Below are positions 8,810 through 17,243 of a stretch of 64,000 nucleotides of DNA, piece by piece. The notes beneath the pieces were generated by a model. That model had not been told where the DNA came from, made no database searches, and saw nothing but the letters and a program-made list of their open reading frames with translations. The translations under genes and the position numbers were made by a program. The stretch's first letter is position 1, and the number at the start of each line of letters is the position of its first letter. Source of the DNA: Brucellaceae bacterium. Lineage in GTDB: Bacteria; Pseudomonadota; Alphaproteobacteria; Rhizobiales; Rhizobiaceae. The stretch covers positions 133,570 through 197,569 of the forward strand of contig JACKJW010000002.1 of the NCBI GenBank assembly GCA_020637755.1, given 5' to 3'.

Positions 8810-8862
8810 CATCCGGCCGCCTTTGCGGCGGTCTGGACCTCCAGTCGAACAGCCGCATGCCG

Positions 8863-8900
8863 CAATGCCCCGTCTCCCAGGAGGCGGGGCATTGTCGTTT
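8863..8900 (+). terminator. Rho-independent terminator after the LysM/M23 gene
   Basis: A 10-base-pair stem (caatgccccg at 8863-8872 with cggggcattg at 8885-8894), extended by further pairs inside the loop, is followed by tcgttt. It sits between convergent genes and could serve both strands, although the T tract favours the plus strand. Confidence 0.65.
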
Positions 8901-8932
8901 CAGCGTTGGGGGCAGGGCGGCAGGCCCGGCGT

Positions 8933-9805
8933 TCAGCCGTCGAGCACCTTGCCGAGACGGCCGGCAAGATCCTGGATGAACTGCCAGGCAACGCGGCCCG
9001 AACGGCTGCCGCGCGTCGTCGCCCATTCCAGCGCATCGGCGCGCAGGGCTTCGGCATCCGTTTCCAGCCCGTAATGGGCGGCATAGCCGCGCACCATCTC
9101 CAGATACTCGTCCTGCGAACACTTGTGGAAGCCGAGCCAGAGGCCAAAGCGGTCCGACAGGGACACTTTTTCCTCCACCGCTTCGGCTGGATTGATGGCC
9201 GTGGAGCGCTCGTTTTCGATCATGTCGCGTGGCAGCAGGTGGCGGCGGTTCGACGTGGCATAGAAGATGATGTTGCCCGGACGGCCCTCCACGCCACCAT
9301 CCAGTGCGGCCTTCAGCGACTTGTAGGACGTGTCATCATGGTCGAACGACAGGTCGTCGCAAAAAAGGATGAACCGCGCATTCGCCGCACTCAGCACTGT
9401 CATCAGCCGGGGAAGGGTGTCGATGTCCTCGCGATGAATTTCCACCAGCTTCAGCCGCGCATCGGGAGCCGCGGCGGCAACCGCCGCATGGGCCGCCTTG
9501 ACGAGTGAGGATTTGCCCATCCCGCGCGCGCCCCACAGCAGCACGTTGTTGGCCGGCAGGCCGCGCGCGAAACGCTCCGTGTTTTCCCGCAGGATGTCGC
9601 GCACCCGGTCCACCGCCCTGATCAGCGAAAGATCGACGCGGTTGACCCGGTGCACCGGCTTCAGCGCGCCGGTTTCCGGATGCCAGACGAAGCACTCGGC
9701 CGCCTCGATGTCGCTGGCTCCGGCTGCCGGTGGCGCGAGCGCCTCCACGGCGGCAATCAGGCGGTCGAGCTTGGCGAGGATGTCGTCGGGCAGGCTGGCA
9801 TTCAT
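8933..9805 (-). CDS. DUF815 family AAA+ ATPase
   Basis: A 290-residue P-loop ATPase of the DUF815/COG2607 family, whose biological role is not established. Walker A is GARGMGKSS, Walker B is FILFCDDLSFD, and the sensor-like YATSNRRHLLP segment follows, which is a family hallmark. A C-terminal stretch has EYLEMVRGYAAHYGL and an SGRVAWQFIQDL box. I chose the ATG at 9805, which has an AGAAGGA ribosome site just upstream; the open frame continues further but with a poor, Arg/Cys-rich sequence. It is divergent from yajC. Confidence 0.85.
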   Translation of the reverse strand: MNASLPDDILAKLDRLIAAVEALAPPAAGASDIEAAECFVWHPETGALKPVHRVNRVDLSLIRAVDRVRDILRENTERFARGLPANNVLLWGARGMGKSSLVKAAHAAVAAAAPDARLKLVEIHREDIDTLPRLMTVLSAANARFILFCDDLSFDHDDTSYKSLKAALDGGVEGRPGNIIFYATSNRRHLLPRDMIENERSTAINPAEAVEEKVSLSDRFGLWLGFHKCSQDEYLEMVRGYAAHYGLETDAEALRADALEWATTRGSRSGRVAWQFIQDLAGRLGKVLDG

Positions 9806-9972
9806 GGCATTTTCCTTCTGTAGCGCTGCTGTAACACGACACGATGCCGCGCAAAAGCTTGGGCCCCGCCGCCTGCGCCTGTTGCAAAGGCAGGGTTTGC
9901 CACTATATTCCGCGCGAGTTTTCAAGGGCGGAGTCGGCTTCAAGCCGCCGCCCGCCAATCAGGAGTTTGCCC

Positions 9973-10311
9973 ATGTTCGTCACCCCGGCCTTCGCCCAGA
10001 CCGCAACCCCCGCCGCCGGGCCCGACATGCTGATGAGCATCCTGCCCTTCGTGCTGATCTTCGTGATCATGTACTTCCTGATCATCCGCCCGCAGCGTGC
10101 CCAGGCGAAGAAGCGCGACGAAATGCTGTCCAACATCCGCCGCGGTGATACGGTGGTGACCGCCGGCGGCGTGATCGGCAAGGTCAACAAGGTTGACGAG
10201 ACCGAACTCGACGTCGAAATCGCGCAGGGCGTCAAGGTGCGCGTGCTGCGCTCCATGGTTGCCGATGTGCGCGTGAAGGGTGAGCCGGTCGCCAACCAGA
10301 ACGACAAGTAA
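9973..10311 (+). CDS. yajC: Preprotein translocase accessory subunit YajC
   Basis: YajC (112 residues) is a small single-span membrane protein that associates with SecDF and the SecYEG translocon. The sequence has a short N-terminal leader (MFVTPAFAQTATPAAG), one membrane helix (LPFVLIFVIMYFLIIRPQ), the conserved IIRPQRAQAKKRDEML segment, and a small beta domain starting RRGDTVVTAGGVIGKV. The ATG at 9973 follows an AGGAG ribosome site; an upstream in-frame ATG at 9844 would add a Cys-rich stretch not found in the family. It lies 48 bases before secDF. Confidence 0.95.
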   Translation: MFVTPAFAQTATPAAGPDMLMSILPFVLIFVIMYFLIIRPQRAQAKKRDEMLSNIRRGDTVVTAGGVIGKVNKVDETELDVEIAQGVKVRVLRSMVADVRVKGEPVANQNDK

Positions 10312-10359
10312 GGCGCCACTGCCCGCGCCCGCATGTGAAAGCCGGAAACGGATAAAAGA

Positions 10360-12915
10360 ATGCTCTATTTCTCCCGTTGGAAAACGATCCTGATCTGGCT
10401 TTCGGTGCTTGCGGGCCTTCTGTTCGCCGCTCCGAACTTCTTCTCGAAGGAAACGGTCACTTCCTGGCCCGACTGGGCGCCGCATTCCCAGATGCCGCTT
10501 GGCCTCGACTTGCAGGGCGGTTCACACATCCTGCTCAAGATCGAGCAGGCCGACATCCTGAAGGACCGCCTGGAAACGACGCGGGACGAAATCCGCCGCC
10601 TGCTGCGCGAGGAAAGCATCGGCTATACCGGGCTCACCGGGGCCGGCCGCACCGTGCAGGTGCGCATCCGCGACGAGAAGCAGGTCGCGCTTGCCAAGGA
10701 GACGCTGAAGGAACTCGTGGCGCCGCTGTCGGCCGGACTTCTGTCCGGCGGCACGGTGCGCGAACTGGAACTCGAAGAGCCGGAACCCGGCCTGCTGCGC
10801 TACACGCTGACCGACGAGGGGCTTGAATACCGCACGTCCTCCGCGCTCGGACAATCCATTGAGGTCGTCAGCCGACGCGTCAACGAACTCGGCACCACCG
10901 AGCCCGTGATCCAGCGCCAGGGCAATGACCGCATTCTCGTGCAGGTGCCCGGCCTCGATGATCCCCAGCGCCTGAAGGACATCCTCGGCCAGACTGCCAA
11001 GCTGACCTTCCAGATGGTCGACCAGTCCATGCCGGTGCAGGAAGCCCTTCAGGGCCGTCCCCCGGCCGGAACCTCCATCAAGTATTCCACCGATGACCCG
11101 CCGGTTCCCTACCTGATCGAGGACCGCGTGATCGTCTCGGGCGAAAACCTCACGGATGCGCAGCCGACCTTTGACCAGCGCACCTCCGAAGCCGTCGTTT
11201 CCTTCCGCTTTGATACCAAGGGTGCCACGCGCTTCGGACAGGCCACGCAGCAGAATGTGGGGCGTCTCTTCGCCATCATTCTCGATGACAAGGTGGTGTC
11301 CGCACCCCGCATCAACGAGCCGATCCTCGGCGGTTCGGGCCAGATTTCGGGCAGCTTCACCGCTCAGTCCGCCAATGACCTTGCCGTGCTGCTGCGTGCC
11401 GGTGCGCTGCCGGCCACGCTCACCATCATCGAGGAACGCACTGTCGGTCCGGGCCTCGGGCAGGATTCGGTCAATGCGGGTCTTCTTGCCGGCGCCATTG
11501 GCGCGGTCTTCGTGCTGGTCTTCATGGTGGCCGCCTACGGGTTGCTCGGCGTGATCGCCAACGTCGCCCTCATCGCCAACGTGGCGATGATCGTGGCGCT
11601 CCTCTCCGTGCTCGGCGCGACGCTGACGCTGCCCGGCATTGCCGGCATCGTGCTGACCGTCGGCATGGCCGTGGACTCCAACGTGCTGATCTACGAGCGC
11701 ATCCGCGAGGAACGCCGGGCGGGGCGCTCGGTGATCCAGGCCATCGACACCGGCTTCCAGCGCGCGCTCGCGACGATCATCGACGCCAACGTCACCACGC
11801 TGATCGCGGCCATCATCCTGTTCTACCTCGGTTCCGGCCCGGTGCGCGGCTTTGCCGTGACACTCGCCATCGGTATCGCCACCACGGTGTTCACCGCCTT
11901 CACCTTCACGCGCTGGATGGTCGCCGAATATGTGCGCCGCCGCCGCCCGAAGGAGCTGCCCGGCGCTCTGCTGACGCTTGTTCCGTCCGGAACGAGGGTT
12001 CCGTTCATGACGATGCGGCGCATCACCTTCACCCTGTCAGCGCTGGCGGCCGTGGCCTCGCTCGCGCTGTTCATGACCGTGAACATGAACTACGGCATTG
12101 ATTTCAAGGGCGGCTCGCTGATCGAAATCCGCGCCAGGAACGGCGCTGCCGATGTTGCCGACATTCGCTCCCGTCTCGGCGAACTCAATCTCGGCGACGT
12201 TCAGGTGCAGCAGTTCGGCGATGCCGCCGAGGTGCTGATCCGCGTGGAAAGCCAGAGTGCGGGCGAAAACGCCGAGCAAAGCGTCATTTCCAAGGTGCGT
12301 GGAGAGCTTGAGGATGCCTATGACTTCCGCCGTGTGGAAGTGGTCGGGCCGACCGTTTCCGGCGAGCTGGCGCGGGCTGGGACCATCGCGGTGCTCGCCT
12401 CGCTGATGGCCATTCTTGTCTATATCTGGGTGCGCTTCGAGTGGCAGTTCGCCGTCGGTGCCGTCATGGCGACCATGCACGATGTCATCATGACGATCGG
12501 CTTCTTCGTCATTACCGGCATCGAGTTCAACCTGTCATCCATCGCCGCGATCCTCACCATTGTCGGCTACTCGCTCAACGACACGGTGGTCGTCTATGAC
12601 CGTGTGCGTGAAAACCTGCGCAGGTTCCGCAAGATGCGGCTGACCGAGCTGCTCGACATGAGCATGAATGACACGCTGGCGCGTACGACCATGACGTCGC
12701 TGACCACGCTGCTGGCGCTGTTTGCGCTCTTCATCTTTGGCGGCGAGGTCATCCAGTCTTTCACGGCCGCCATGATCTTCGGCGTCATCATCGGCACCTA
12801 TTCGTCGATCTTCGTTGCCGCGCCTCTGCTCATCCTCTTCAACCTGCGCTCCAGCAAGGCCATGACGGAGCCGGGCGAGTCCGGCGGCGAACCGGCAGGT
12901 CCGGCGAAGGCCTGA
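10360..12915 (+). CDS. secDF: Fused protein translocase SecD-SecF
   Basis: This 851-residue protein joins SecD (about residues 1-530) and SecF (about 545-851) in one chain. SecDF uses the proton gradient to pull secreted proteins out of the SecYEG channel. SecD signatures are GLDLQGGSHILLKIE, the periplasmic head domain, and the TM4 VGMAVDSNVLIYERIREE; the SecF half has the matching MNYGIDFKGGSLIEIRA and YSLNDTVVVYDRVREN. The two halves each contain six predicted membrane spans. The fusion is common in Rhizobiales. yajC lies upstream and an Mth938 gene begins 3 bases after the stop. Confidence 0.97.
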   Translation: MLYFSRWKTILIWLSVLAGLLFAAPNFFSKETVTSWPDWAPHSQMPLGLDLQGGSHILLKIEQADILKDRLETTRDEIRRLLREESIGYTGLTGAGRTVQVRIRDEKQVALAKETLKELVAPLSAGLLSGGTVRELELEEPEPGLLRYTLTDEGLEYRTSSALGQSIEVVSRRVNELGTTEPVIQRQGNDRILVQVPGLDDPQRLKDILGQTAKLTFQMVDQSMPVQEALQGRPPAGTSIKYSTDDPPVPYLIEDRVIVSGENLTDAQPTFDQRTSEAVVSFRFDTKGATRFGQATQQNVGRLFAIILDDKVVSAPRINEPILGGSGQISGSFTAQSANDLAVLLRAGALPATLTIIEERTVGPGLGQDSVNAGLLAGAIGAVFVLVFMVAAYGLLGVIANVALIANVAMIVALLSVLGATLTLPGIAGIVLTVGMAVDSNVLIYERIREERRAGRSVIQAIDTGFQRALATIIDANVTTLIAAIILFYLGSGPVRGFAVTLAIGIATTVFTAFTFTRWMVAEYVRRRRPKELPGALLTLVPSGTRVPFMTMRRITFTLSALAAVASLALFMTVNMNYGIDFKGGSLIEIRARNGAADVADIRSRLGELNLGDVQVQQFGDAAEVLIRVESQSAGENAEQSVISKVRGELEDAYDFRRVEVVGPTVSGELARAGTIAVLASLMAILVYIWVRFEWQFAVGAVMATMHDVIMTIGFFVITGIEFNLSSIAAILTIVGYSLNDTVVVYDRVRENLRRFRKMRLTELLDMSMNDTLARTTMTSLTTLLALFALFIFGGEVIQSFTAAMIFGVIIGTYSSIFVAAPLLILFNLRSSKAMTEPGESGGEPAGPAKA

Positions 12916-12918
12916 GTG

Positions 12919-13308
12919 ATGGAACCGCGCGGCATCGAGATCAGGGAAGCCCATTATCCCGGCCGCGCACCCATCGACGCCTTTGGCAACGGCGGCTTCC
13001 GCTTCGCCGACATGTCGCATCGCGGCTCGCTGATGTGCCTGCCATCGGGCATCTACGGCTGGGGACCCTCCGATCCCGCCAACATCACCGTGGACGATCT
13101 GGCCAAGCTCTTCGAGGAGGCGGGCGGCGTGCAGGTCTTGCTGGCAGGTCTGGGTCCGGATTTCGCCCGCCTGCCGAAGGATGTGACGCTGCGGCTGCGC
13201 GAGGCAGGCATCGTGACCGAGCCGATGAGTACGCCGTCTGCCGTGCGCACCTACAATGTCCTCGTCGCCGAGGACCGGGCGGTCGCCGCGATCCTGCTTG
13301 CCGTATGA
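12919..13308 (+). CDS. Mth938-domain protein (NDUFAF3-like)
   Basis: A 129-residue protein of the Mth938/DUF498 family, a small alpha/beta fold. The homologue in mitochondria, NDUFAF3, is a complex I assembly factor. Visible family features are IDAFGNGGFRFADMSHRGSL near the N-terminus, LLAGLGPDFARLP in the middle, and TPSAVRTYNVLVAEDRAVAAIL near the C-terminus. The start is either GTG 12916 or ATG 12919; I use the ATG. Its TGA overlaps the ATG of the next gene (ATGA). The order SecDF, Mth938 protein, phytoene-synthase-like protein recurs in alphaproteobacteria, which suggests a shared role. Confidence 0.82.
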   Translation: MEPRGIEIREAHYPGRAPIDAFGNGGFRFADMSHRGSLMCLPSGIYGWGPSDPANITVDDLAKLFEEAGGVQVLLAGLGPDFARLPKDVTLRLREAGIVTEPMSTPSAVRTYNVLVAEDRAVAAILLAV

Positions 13309-14171
13309 TGACGCAGCCCGGCCGCGCCGATTCTCTGGTCCTGCTGAAACAGGGCGATTCCGACCGCTATCTCGCCACGCTTTATGCGCCTGAAGCCAAG
13401 CGTCATGATCTGGCGGCGCTCTATGCGTTCAATCTGGAGATTGCGCGAATCCGCGACCTGATCCGCGAGCCGCTGCCGGGAGAAATCCGCCTGCAATGGT
13501 GGCGCGACGCGCTGGACGGCAGCGAACCGGGCGCCGCGGCAGATCTTCCGGCTGCTGCCGCGATGGCCCGCCTGATTGCCGCCCATGACCTGCCGCGCGC
13601 GATGCTGGAAAACTATTTCGAGGCGCGCATCTTCGATCTGTATGACGATCCCATGCCCTCGATGAACGATCTGGAAGGTTGGTGCGGCGAGACGGCGGGC
13701 ACGATCCTGCAATTTGCGGCCATGATCCTGGACCGCGATGCCGCCATGGCTGCAGGAGGCGAGGCAGCCGGGCATGCCGCCTGCGCGCAGGCCATCACCG
13801 GACTTGTCCGTTTGCTGCCGCTGCACCGCGCGCGCGGCCAATGTTACGTTCCTGCAGAAATGCTGGCTGCCTGCGGGCTGACGCGGGACGAGTATCTGAC
13901 AGGGCCTGCGACGGACAAGGGGAAGGCCCTTGTTGACGCCCTGGTCGAAGCGGCGCGCCAGCACTACGCCCGCTTCATCGGCGCTGCGCAATCCCTGCCG
14001 CAGGTTTTGCTCCCGGCCTACCTGCCGCTCGCGCCGGTTCCGCACTATCTGAACCAGGCCGCAAAGGCGGGTGCGGGAGCGCTGTCGGCAACCGCCGCGA
14101 CGGGCCCGTTGCGCCAGAACTGGCTGTTCTTACGCAGCGCGATGCGCGGCTTCCCCAAGGTCACGAATTGA
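13305..14171 (+). CDS. Squalene/phytoene-synthase-fold protein lacking the Asp motifs (NDUFAF6-like)
   Basis: A 288-residue protein with the squalene/phytoene synthase fold, shown by DLAALYAFNLEIARIRDLI and the IRLQWWRDAL segment. In active synthases two Asp-rich motifs bind magnesium-diphosphate. Here the first, at residues 43-51, reads N-L-E-I-A-R-I-R-D (only the last Asp is left), and the second, at 166-183, reads GLVRLLPLHRARGQCYVP with no Asp. This is the pattern of NDUFAF6, a mitochondrial complex I assembly factor, not of an enzyme making squalene or phytoene. It overlaps the Mth938 gene by 4 bases. Confidence 0.82.
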   Translation: MMTQPGRADSLVLLKQGDSDRYLATLYAPEAKRHDLAALYAFNLEIARIRDLIREPLPGEIRLQWWRDALDGSEPGAAADLPAAAAMARLIAAHDLPRAMLENYFEARIFDLYDDPMPSMNDLEGWCGETAGTILQFAAMILDRDAAMAAGGEAAGHAACAQAITGLVRLLPLHRARGQCYVPAEMLAACGLTRDEYLTGPATDKGKALVDALVEAARQHYARFIGAAQSLPQVLLPAYLPLAPVPHYLNQAAKAGAGALSATAATGPLRQNWLFLRSAMRGFPKVTN

Positions 14172-14232
14172 CCGGCAAAAAGGCCGTGCCTATCGTTGGC
14201 GGGCGCCGGGAGGAGACCGGCAGGGGAAACCG

Positions 14233-14673
14233 ATGGAACTGCCACTCCTTGTTGCCATCATTGTTGCTGGTGTGTCGCTCGTGGTGCTGGTCCTGCATGT
14301 GACGGGGGCGAGCGGATCGCGAACCCTGCGCGACGCTTCCGACGTGATGGATGCACTGCTGACCGACTACCCGGACGCGATGGACGGCCATGTGCTGCTG
14401 TCGGAGGACGGCTCGGCCGGGTTTGTCCTGCTCGACGGACGCCAGACCGGCATCGTCCGCGTGACCGGGCGCCACCTTGCCACACGCCTTGTCAGGCTGC
14501 CGGAGATCGCCTCGGTGACACGGGAGGGCAAGAACGTGACGTTGAAGTTCCGTGAGCTCGGCTGGAGCCGTCTGGACGTCACCATGCGCGACACCGCCGA
14601 TGCGGAACGCCTGCGCGCCCATGCCGATCCCTCCGGAGCGGCCTTTGCGGCACACGAGAACGGGAGATCATGA
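14233..14673 (+). CDS. Membrane-anchored protein of unknown function
   Basis: A 146-residue protein I do not recognise. It has an N-terminal membrane helix (LLVAIIVAGVSLVVLVLHVT) and a soluble part of about 120 residues with alternating hydrophobic strands (LLSEDGSAGFVLLDGRQTGIVRVTGRHLATRL, broken here). The ATG at 14233 is preceded by a caggggaaac ribosome site. Its stop overlaps the start of the next gene (ATGA), so it is probably made together with the sterol-desaturase-type enzyme and may assist it; that link is inference only. Confidence 0.72.
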   Translation: MELPLLVAIIVAGVSLVVLVLHVTGASGSRTLRDASDVMDALLTDYPDAMDGHVLLSEDGSAGFVLLDGRQTGIVRVTGRHLATRLVRLPEIASVTREGKNVTLKFRELGWSRLDVTMRDTADAERLRAHADPSGAAFAAHENGRS

Positions 14674-15647
14674 TGGATGCCTACCAGTTCCCGAAGGTAA
14701 CGGAGCTCGCAATACCGTTTTTTGTGCTCGCCATGCTGGTCGAGATCTTTCTCGTCCAGACCAGGCGGGCCAAGGGCAGCTTCAACACCGCCGACACGCT
14801 GACCAGCCTGGCCATGGGGGTTGGCAATGTCGTCGCCGGCATCTTGCTCGGCTTCATTTCCTTCACCGTTCTGATGTGGGTTTGGCAATATCGTGTGGCG
14901 GACCTCGGCCTGCATTGGTGGGTGTTCCTCACGGCCTTCCTGATCGATGACTTGCGCTATTACTGGTACCACCGGCTGGCGCACCGGGTGCGCTGGGTCT
15001 GGGCAGAACACGTGAACCACCATTCCAGCCAGCACTACAATCTCTCCACGGCGCTCCGCCAAAGCTGGACCGGCCATCTGACCGGCATGGTGATCCTGCA
15101 GGCGCCGCTGGTGCTGCTGGGTTTCCACCCGGCGCTGATCGCCTTCGTCTACGGTTTCAACCTGCTCTGGCAGTTCTGGATTCACACCGAGACGATCGGC
15201 AGGATGTGGCGGCCCGTGGAACTGGTGATGAACACTCCGTCGCATCATCGTGTCCACCACGCCACCAATCCGCGTTATCTAGATGCCAACTATGCCGGGA
15301 CGCTCATCATCTGGGACCGGCTCTTCGGCACCTTCGTGGAGGAATTGGCCGCAGACCCGCCGCGCTACGGCATCGTGAAAAACCTTGCCACCAACAATCC
15401 GGTGCGCGTTGCCTTTCATGAGTGGGTGGCGATGTTCCGCGATGCCATCGGCACGAAAGGTCTGACGCCACGCCAGCGCCTCGGCTACCTGTTCATGCCG
15501 CCCGGCTGGAGCCATGATGGTTCGAGACAGGGTTCCGACGCCATCAAGGCCGACTACGTCCGGCGCAATCCGTCACAGGCCGGAATGCCCGGCCTGCCGG
15601 ACCTCGACCACAGCCAGCCGCGCAAGGACCTGCAACCGGCCGAATGA
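14670..15647 (+). CDS. Sterol desaturase / fatty acid hydroxylase family membrane protein
   Basis: A 325-residue di-iron membrane oxygenase. The three His boxes are HRLAH (in YYWYHRLAHRVRWVWAEHVNHH), HVNHH and HRVHH (in PSHHRVHHATNPRYLDANYAG), the exact spacing of the fatty acid hydroxylase superfamily. Several hydrophobic segments (for example LVEIFL, NVVAGILLGFISFTVLMWVW, WWVFLTAFLIDD) anchor it. The substrate cannot be assigned from sequence: carotenoids, sterols or lipids are all used by this family. The first Met at 14670 overlaps the previous gene. Confidence 0.85.
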   Translation: MMDAYQFPKVTELAIPFFVLAMLVEIFLVQTRRAKGSFNTADTLTSLAMGVGNVVAGILLGFISFTVLMWVWQYRVADLGLHWWVFLTAFLIDDLRYYWYHRLAHRVRWVWAEHVNHHSSQHYNLSTALRQSWTGHLTGMVILQAPLVLLGFHPALIAFVYGFNLLWQFWIHTETIGRMWRPVELVMNTPSHHRVHHATNPRYLDANYAGTLIIWDRLFGTFVEELAADPPRYGIVKNLATNNPVRVAFHEWVAMFRDAIGTKGLTPRQRLGYLFMPPGWSHDGSRQGSDAIKADYVRRNPSQAGMPGLPDLDHSQPRKDLQPAE

Positions 15648-15654
15648 GCGTCCG

Positions 15655-16473
15655 TCACGCCATGTCCTTGAACAGGGCGGCGCGCTTCTGCGCCCGCGCA
15701 CCAAGCGCTTCCATCAGGTCTTCGCCGCGCAGCATGCCGCCGTTCCACGTGGCGATATAATCCAGCCCGTCGGCAACCGGGTGATCGCGCGCGTAGGCGA
15801 GGTTGCGCTTGATTCCGGCCATGGCGAGCGGCGAACGCGCGGCGATCTGCTCAGCCATGACGAGCGCGGCGGCAATCATGGTCTCCCGGCTTTCGTGGAC
15901 GGCGGAAATGAGGCCAAAGGCCTTGGCTTCAGCAGCGTCGAAGCGCCGTCCCGTATAGGCCAGTTCGGCGGCAATGGCGGGCGCAATCAGCTTCGGCAGG
16001 CGCTGCAGAGTGCCGACATCGGCCGCCATGCCGATGTTGATTTCTTCTATGGAAAAGAAGGCATCCACGCTGGCAATCCGTATGTCGCAGGCCGTGATCA
16101 TGTCGATCGCCCCGCCAATGCAGGCGCCGTGGATGGCCGCGATGACCGGGAAGCGCACCTTTTCCAGCGACGAGAGCGACGCTTGCAGCCGCAACACAAG
16201 TTCGCGCAGCTTGTAGGCTGCGCGGCCCGGTTCCTCCGAAAAGATCGCGGCGATCCCGTTGAAGGCGGCGAGATCCATGCCGCCGGAAAAATGCCTGCCT
16301 TCGCCGGAAATCACGCAGGCCCGCACGCTGGTATCGCCATCAAGGGAAGCCATCACCGCCGGCAGCCCGTCCCAGAAATCCGGGTCCATGGCATTGGCGC
16401 TGGCCGGCCGGTTCATCGCCACATGGGCGACCGGTCCATGCCGCTCGATCCTGAAGAAATCCGTACCAGCCAT
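15655..16473 (-). CDS. Delta3,5-delta2,4-dienoyl-CoA isomerase-like crotonase
   Basis: A 272-residue crotonase-fold enzyme. Besides the oxyanion-hole segments (GEGRHFSGGMDL and IHGACIGGAID) it keeps all three acidic residues of mammalian ECH1: Asp124 in GGAID, Glu144 in SIEEINIG and Asp152 in AADVGTLQRLPK. The C-terminus, with NLAYARDHPVADGLDYIATWN, also matches ECH1 closely. It would isomerise 3,5-dienoyl-CoA to 2,4-dienoyl-CoA during oxidation of unsaturated fatty acids with odd double bonds. It stands alone, convergent with the hydroxylase gene, with no other beta-oxidation gene beside it. Confidence 0.85.
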   Translation of the reverse strand: MAGTDFFRIERHGPVAHVAMNRPASANAMDPDFWDGLPAVMASLDGDTSVRACVISGEGRHFSGGMDLAAFNGIAAIFSEEPGRAAYKLRELVLRLQASLSSLEKVRFPVIAAIHGACIGGAIDMITACDIRIASVDAFFSIEEINIGMAADVGTLQRLPKLIAPAIAAELAYTGRRFDAAEAKAFGLISAVHESRETMIAAALVMAEQIAARSPLAMAGIKRNLAYARDHPVADGLDYIATWNGGMLRGEDLMEALGARAQKRAALFKDMA

Positions 16474-16549
16474 TTGAACCTCCCGCCAATGTCGGGGGAG
16501 TGTGGTCAGTGCGCGGTGATGTGTAAAGCCTTCAGTCCCTTCCGGAAGG

Positions 16550-17161
16550 TCAGTTTGGCTTGTCAGGCAGCTTCATGTCGGGTGCGGGTTCGGCGCGCAC
16601 GTCACTGATCACCTCTGCCGATCCGGTGGTGTGGTTGAGATCGCGCCAGACGAAGCCGTTTTCCGGATCAACCCAATACTCGGTGTGCACCTTGTCACCG
16701 GTATTGTAGATGACGTGATCGGCCTTGTAGTGGTTGACCGTCTTGCCCTCGAACTCGACGCCATAGTCGCAGGTGATGTTGGTGGCCTTTTCCGCCTGGC
16801 TGCGCAGTCCGGCCATCGCGGCATCCATAACTTCCTTGGAATTGGGATTGACCAGATTCCATGTCTTGCCCTTGTCGGGTGACCAGTAGGTCTCGCCGGT
16901 CGAAAAGGACAGGCTGACCGGGTTCTTGTCGCCATCGTAATAGACCGAGCCGCCACGGCTCTGGAACGAGTAGCCCCGCTGTTCCGCCCCGTTGATGATG
17001 GTTTGCACCGTGCCGAAGCGGTTGAGTACCTTGTCAGGCTTGTTTTCCATCAGCGGAAACAGCAGCGCGCGGACGCTCTTCTCACACTCCGCCTGGTCTG
17101 CCAGGGCGGCGGGAGCAAAAAGCGGAACAACAACAAGGGCAAAGGTCAGGGCGTATCGCAT
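16550..17161 (-). CDS. Exported protein of unknown function
   Basis: A 203-residue protein with a clear signal peptide (MRYALTFALVVVPLFAPAALA, cut after the AXA-type ALA) and no membrane helix in the mature part. The mature chain has two cysteines about 115 residues apart (QAECEKS and NITCDYG), which could form a disulfide, and a beta-rich character (YSFQSRGGSVYYDGDKNPVSLSF, broken here). It resembles LolA-like or periplasmic beta proteins only loosely. It lies 83 bases after trmFO on the same strand. I do not recognise a family. Confidence 0.72.
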   Translation of the reverse strand: MRYALTFALVVVPLFAPAALADQAECEKSVRALLFPLMENKPDKVLNRFGTVQTIINGAEQRGYSFQSRGGSVYYDGDKNPVSLSFSTGETYWSPDKGKTWNLVNPNSKEVMDAAMAGLRSQAEKATNITCDYGVEFEGKTVNHYKADHVIYNTGDKVHTEYWVDPENGFVWRDLNHTTGSAEVISDVRAEPAPDMKLPDKPN

Positions 17162-17243
17162 CGGGCACTCCTCCGGTCAGGCATGTTTCCCGCGCACAAT
17201 GGGGGCTTCCACCGCATGTGTCACACCCCAAATGGGGTAAGTC

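Noticed and set aside
8823..9508. Rightward frames opposite the DUF815 ATPase
   Set aside because: Antisense to a conserved gene with Walker motifs and a good ribosome site.
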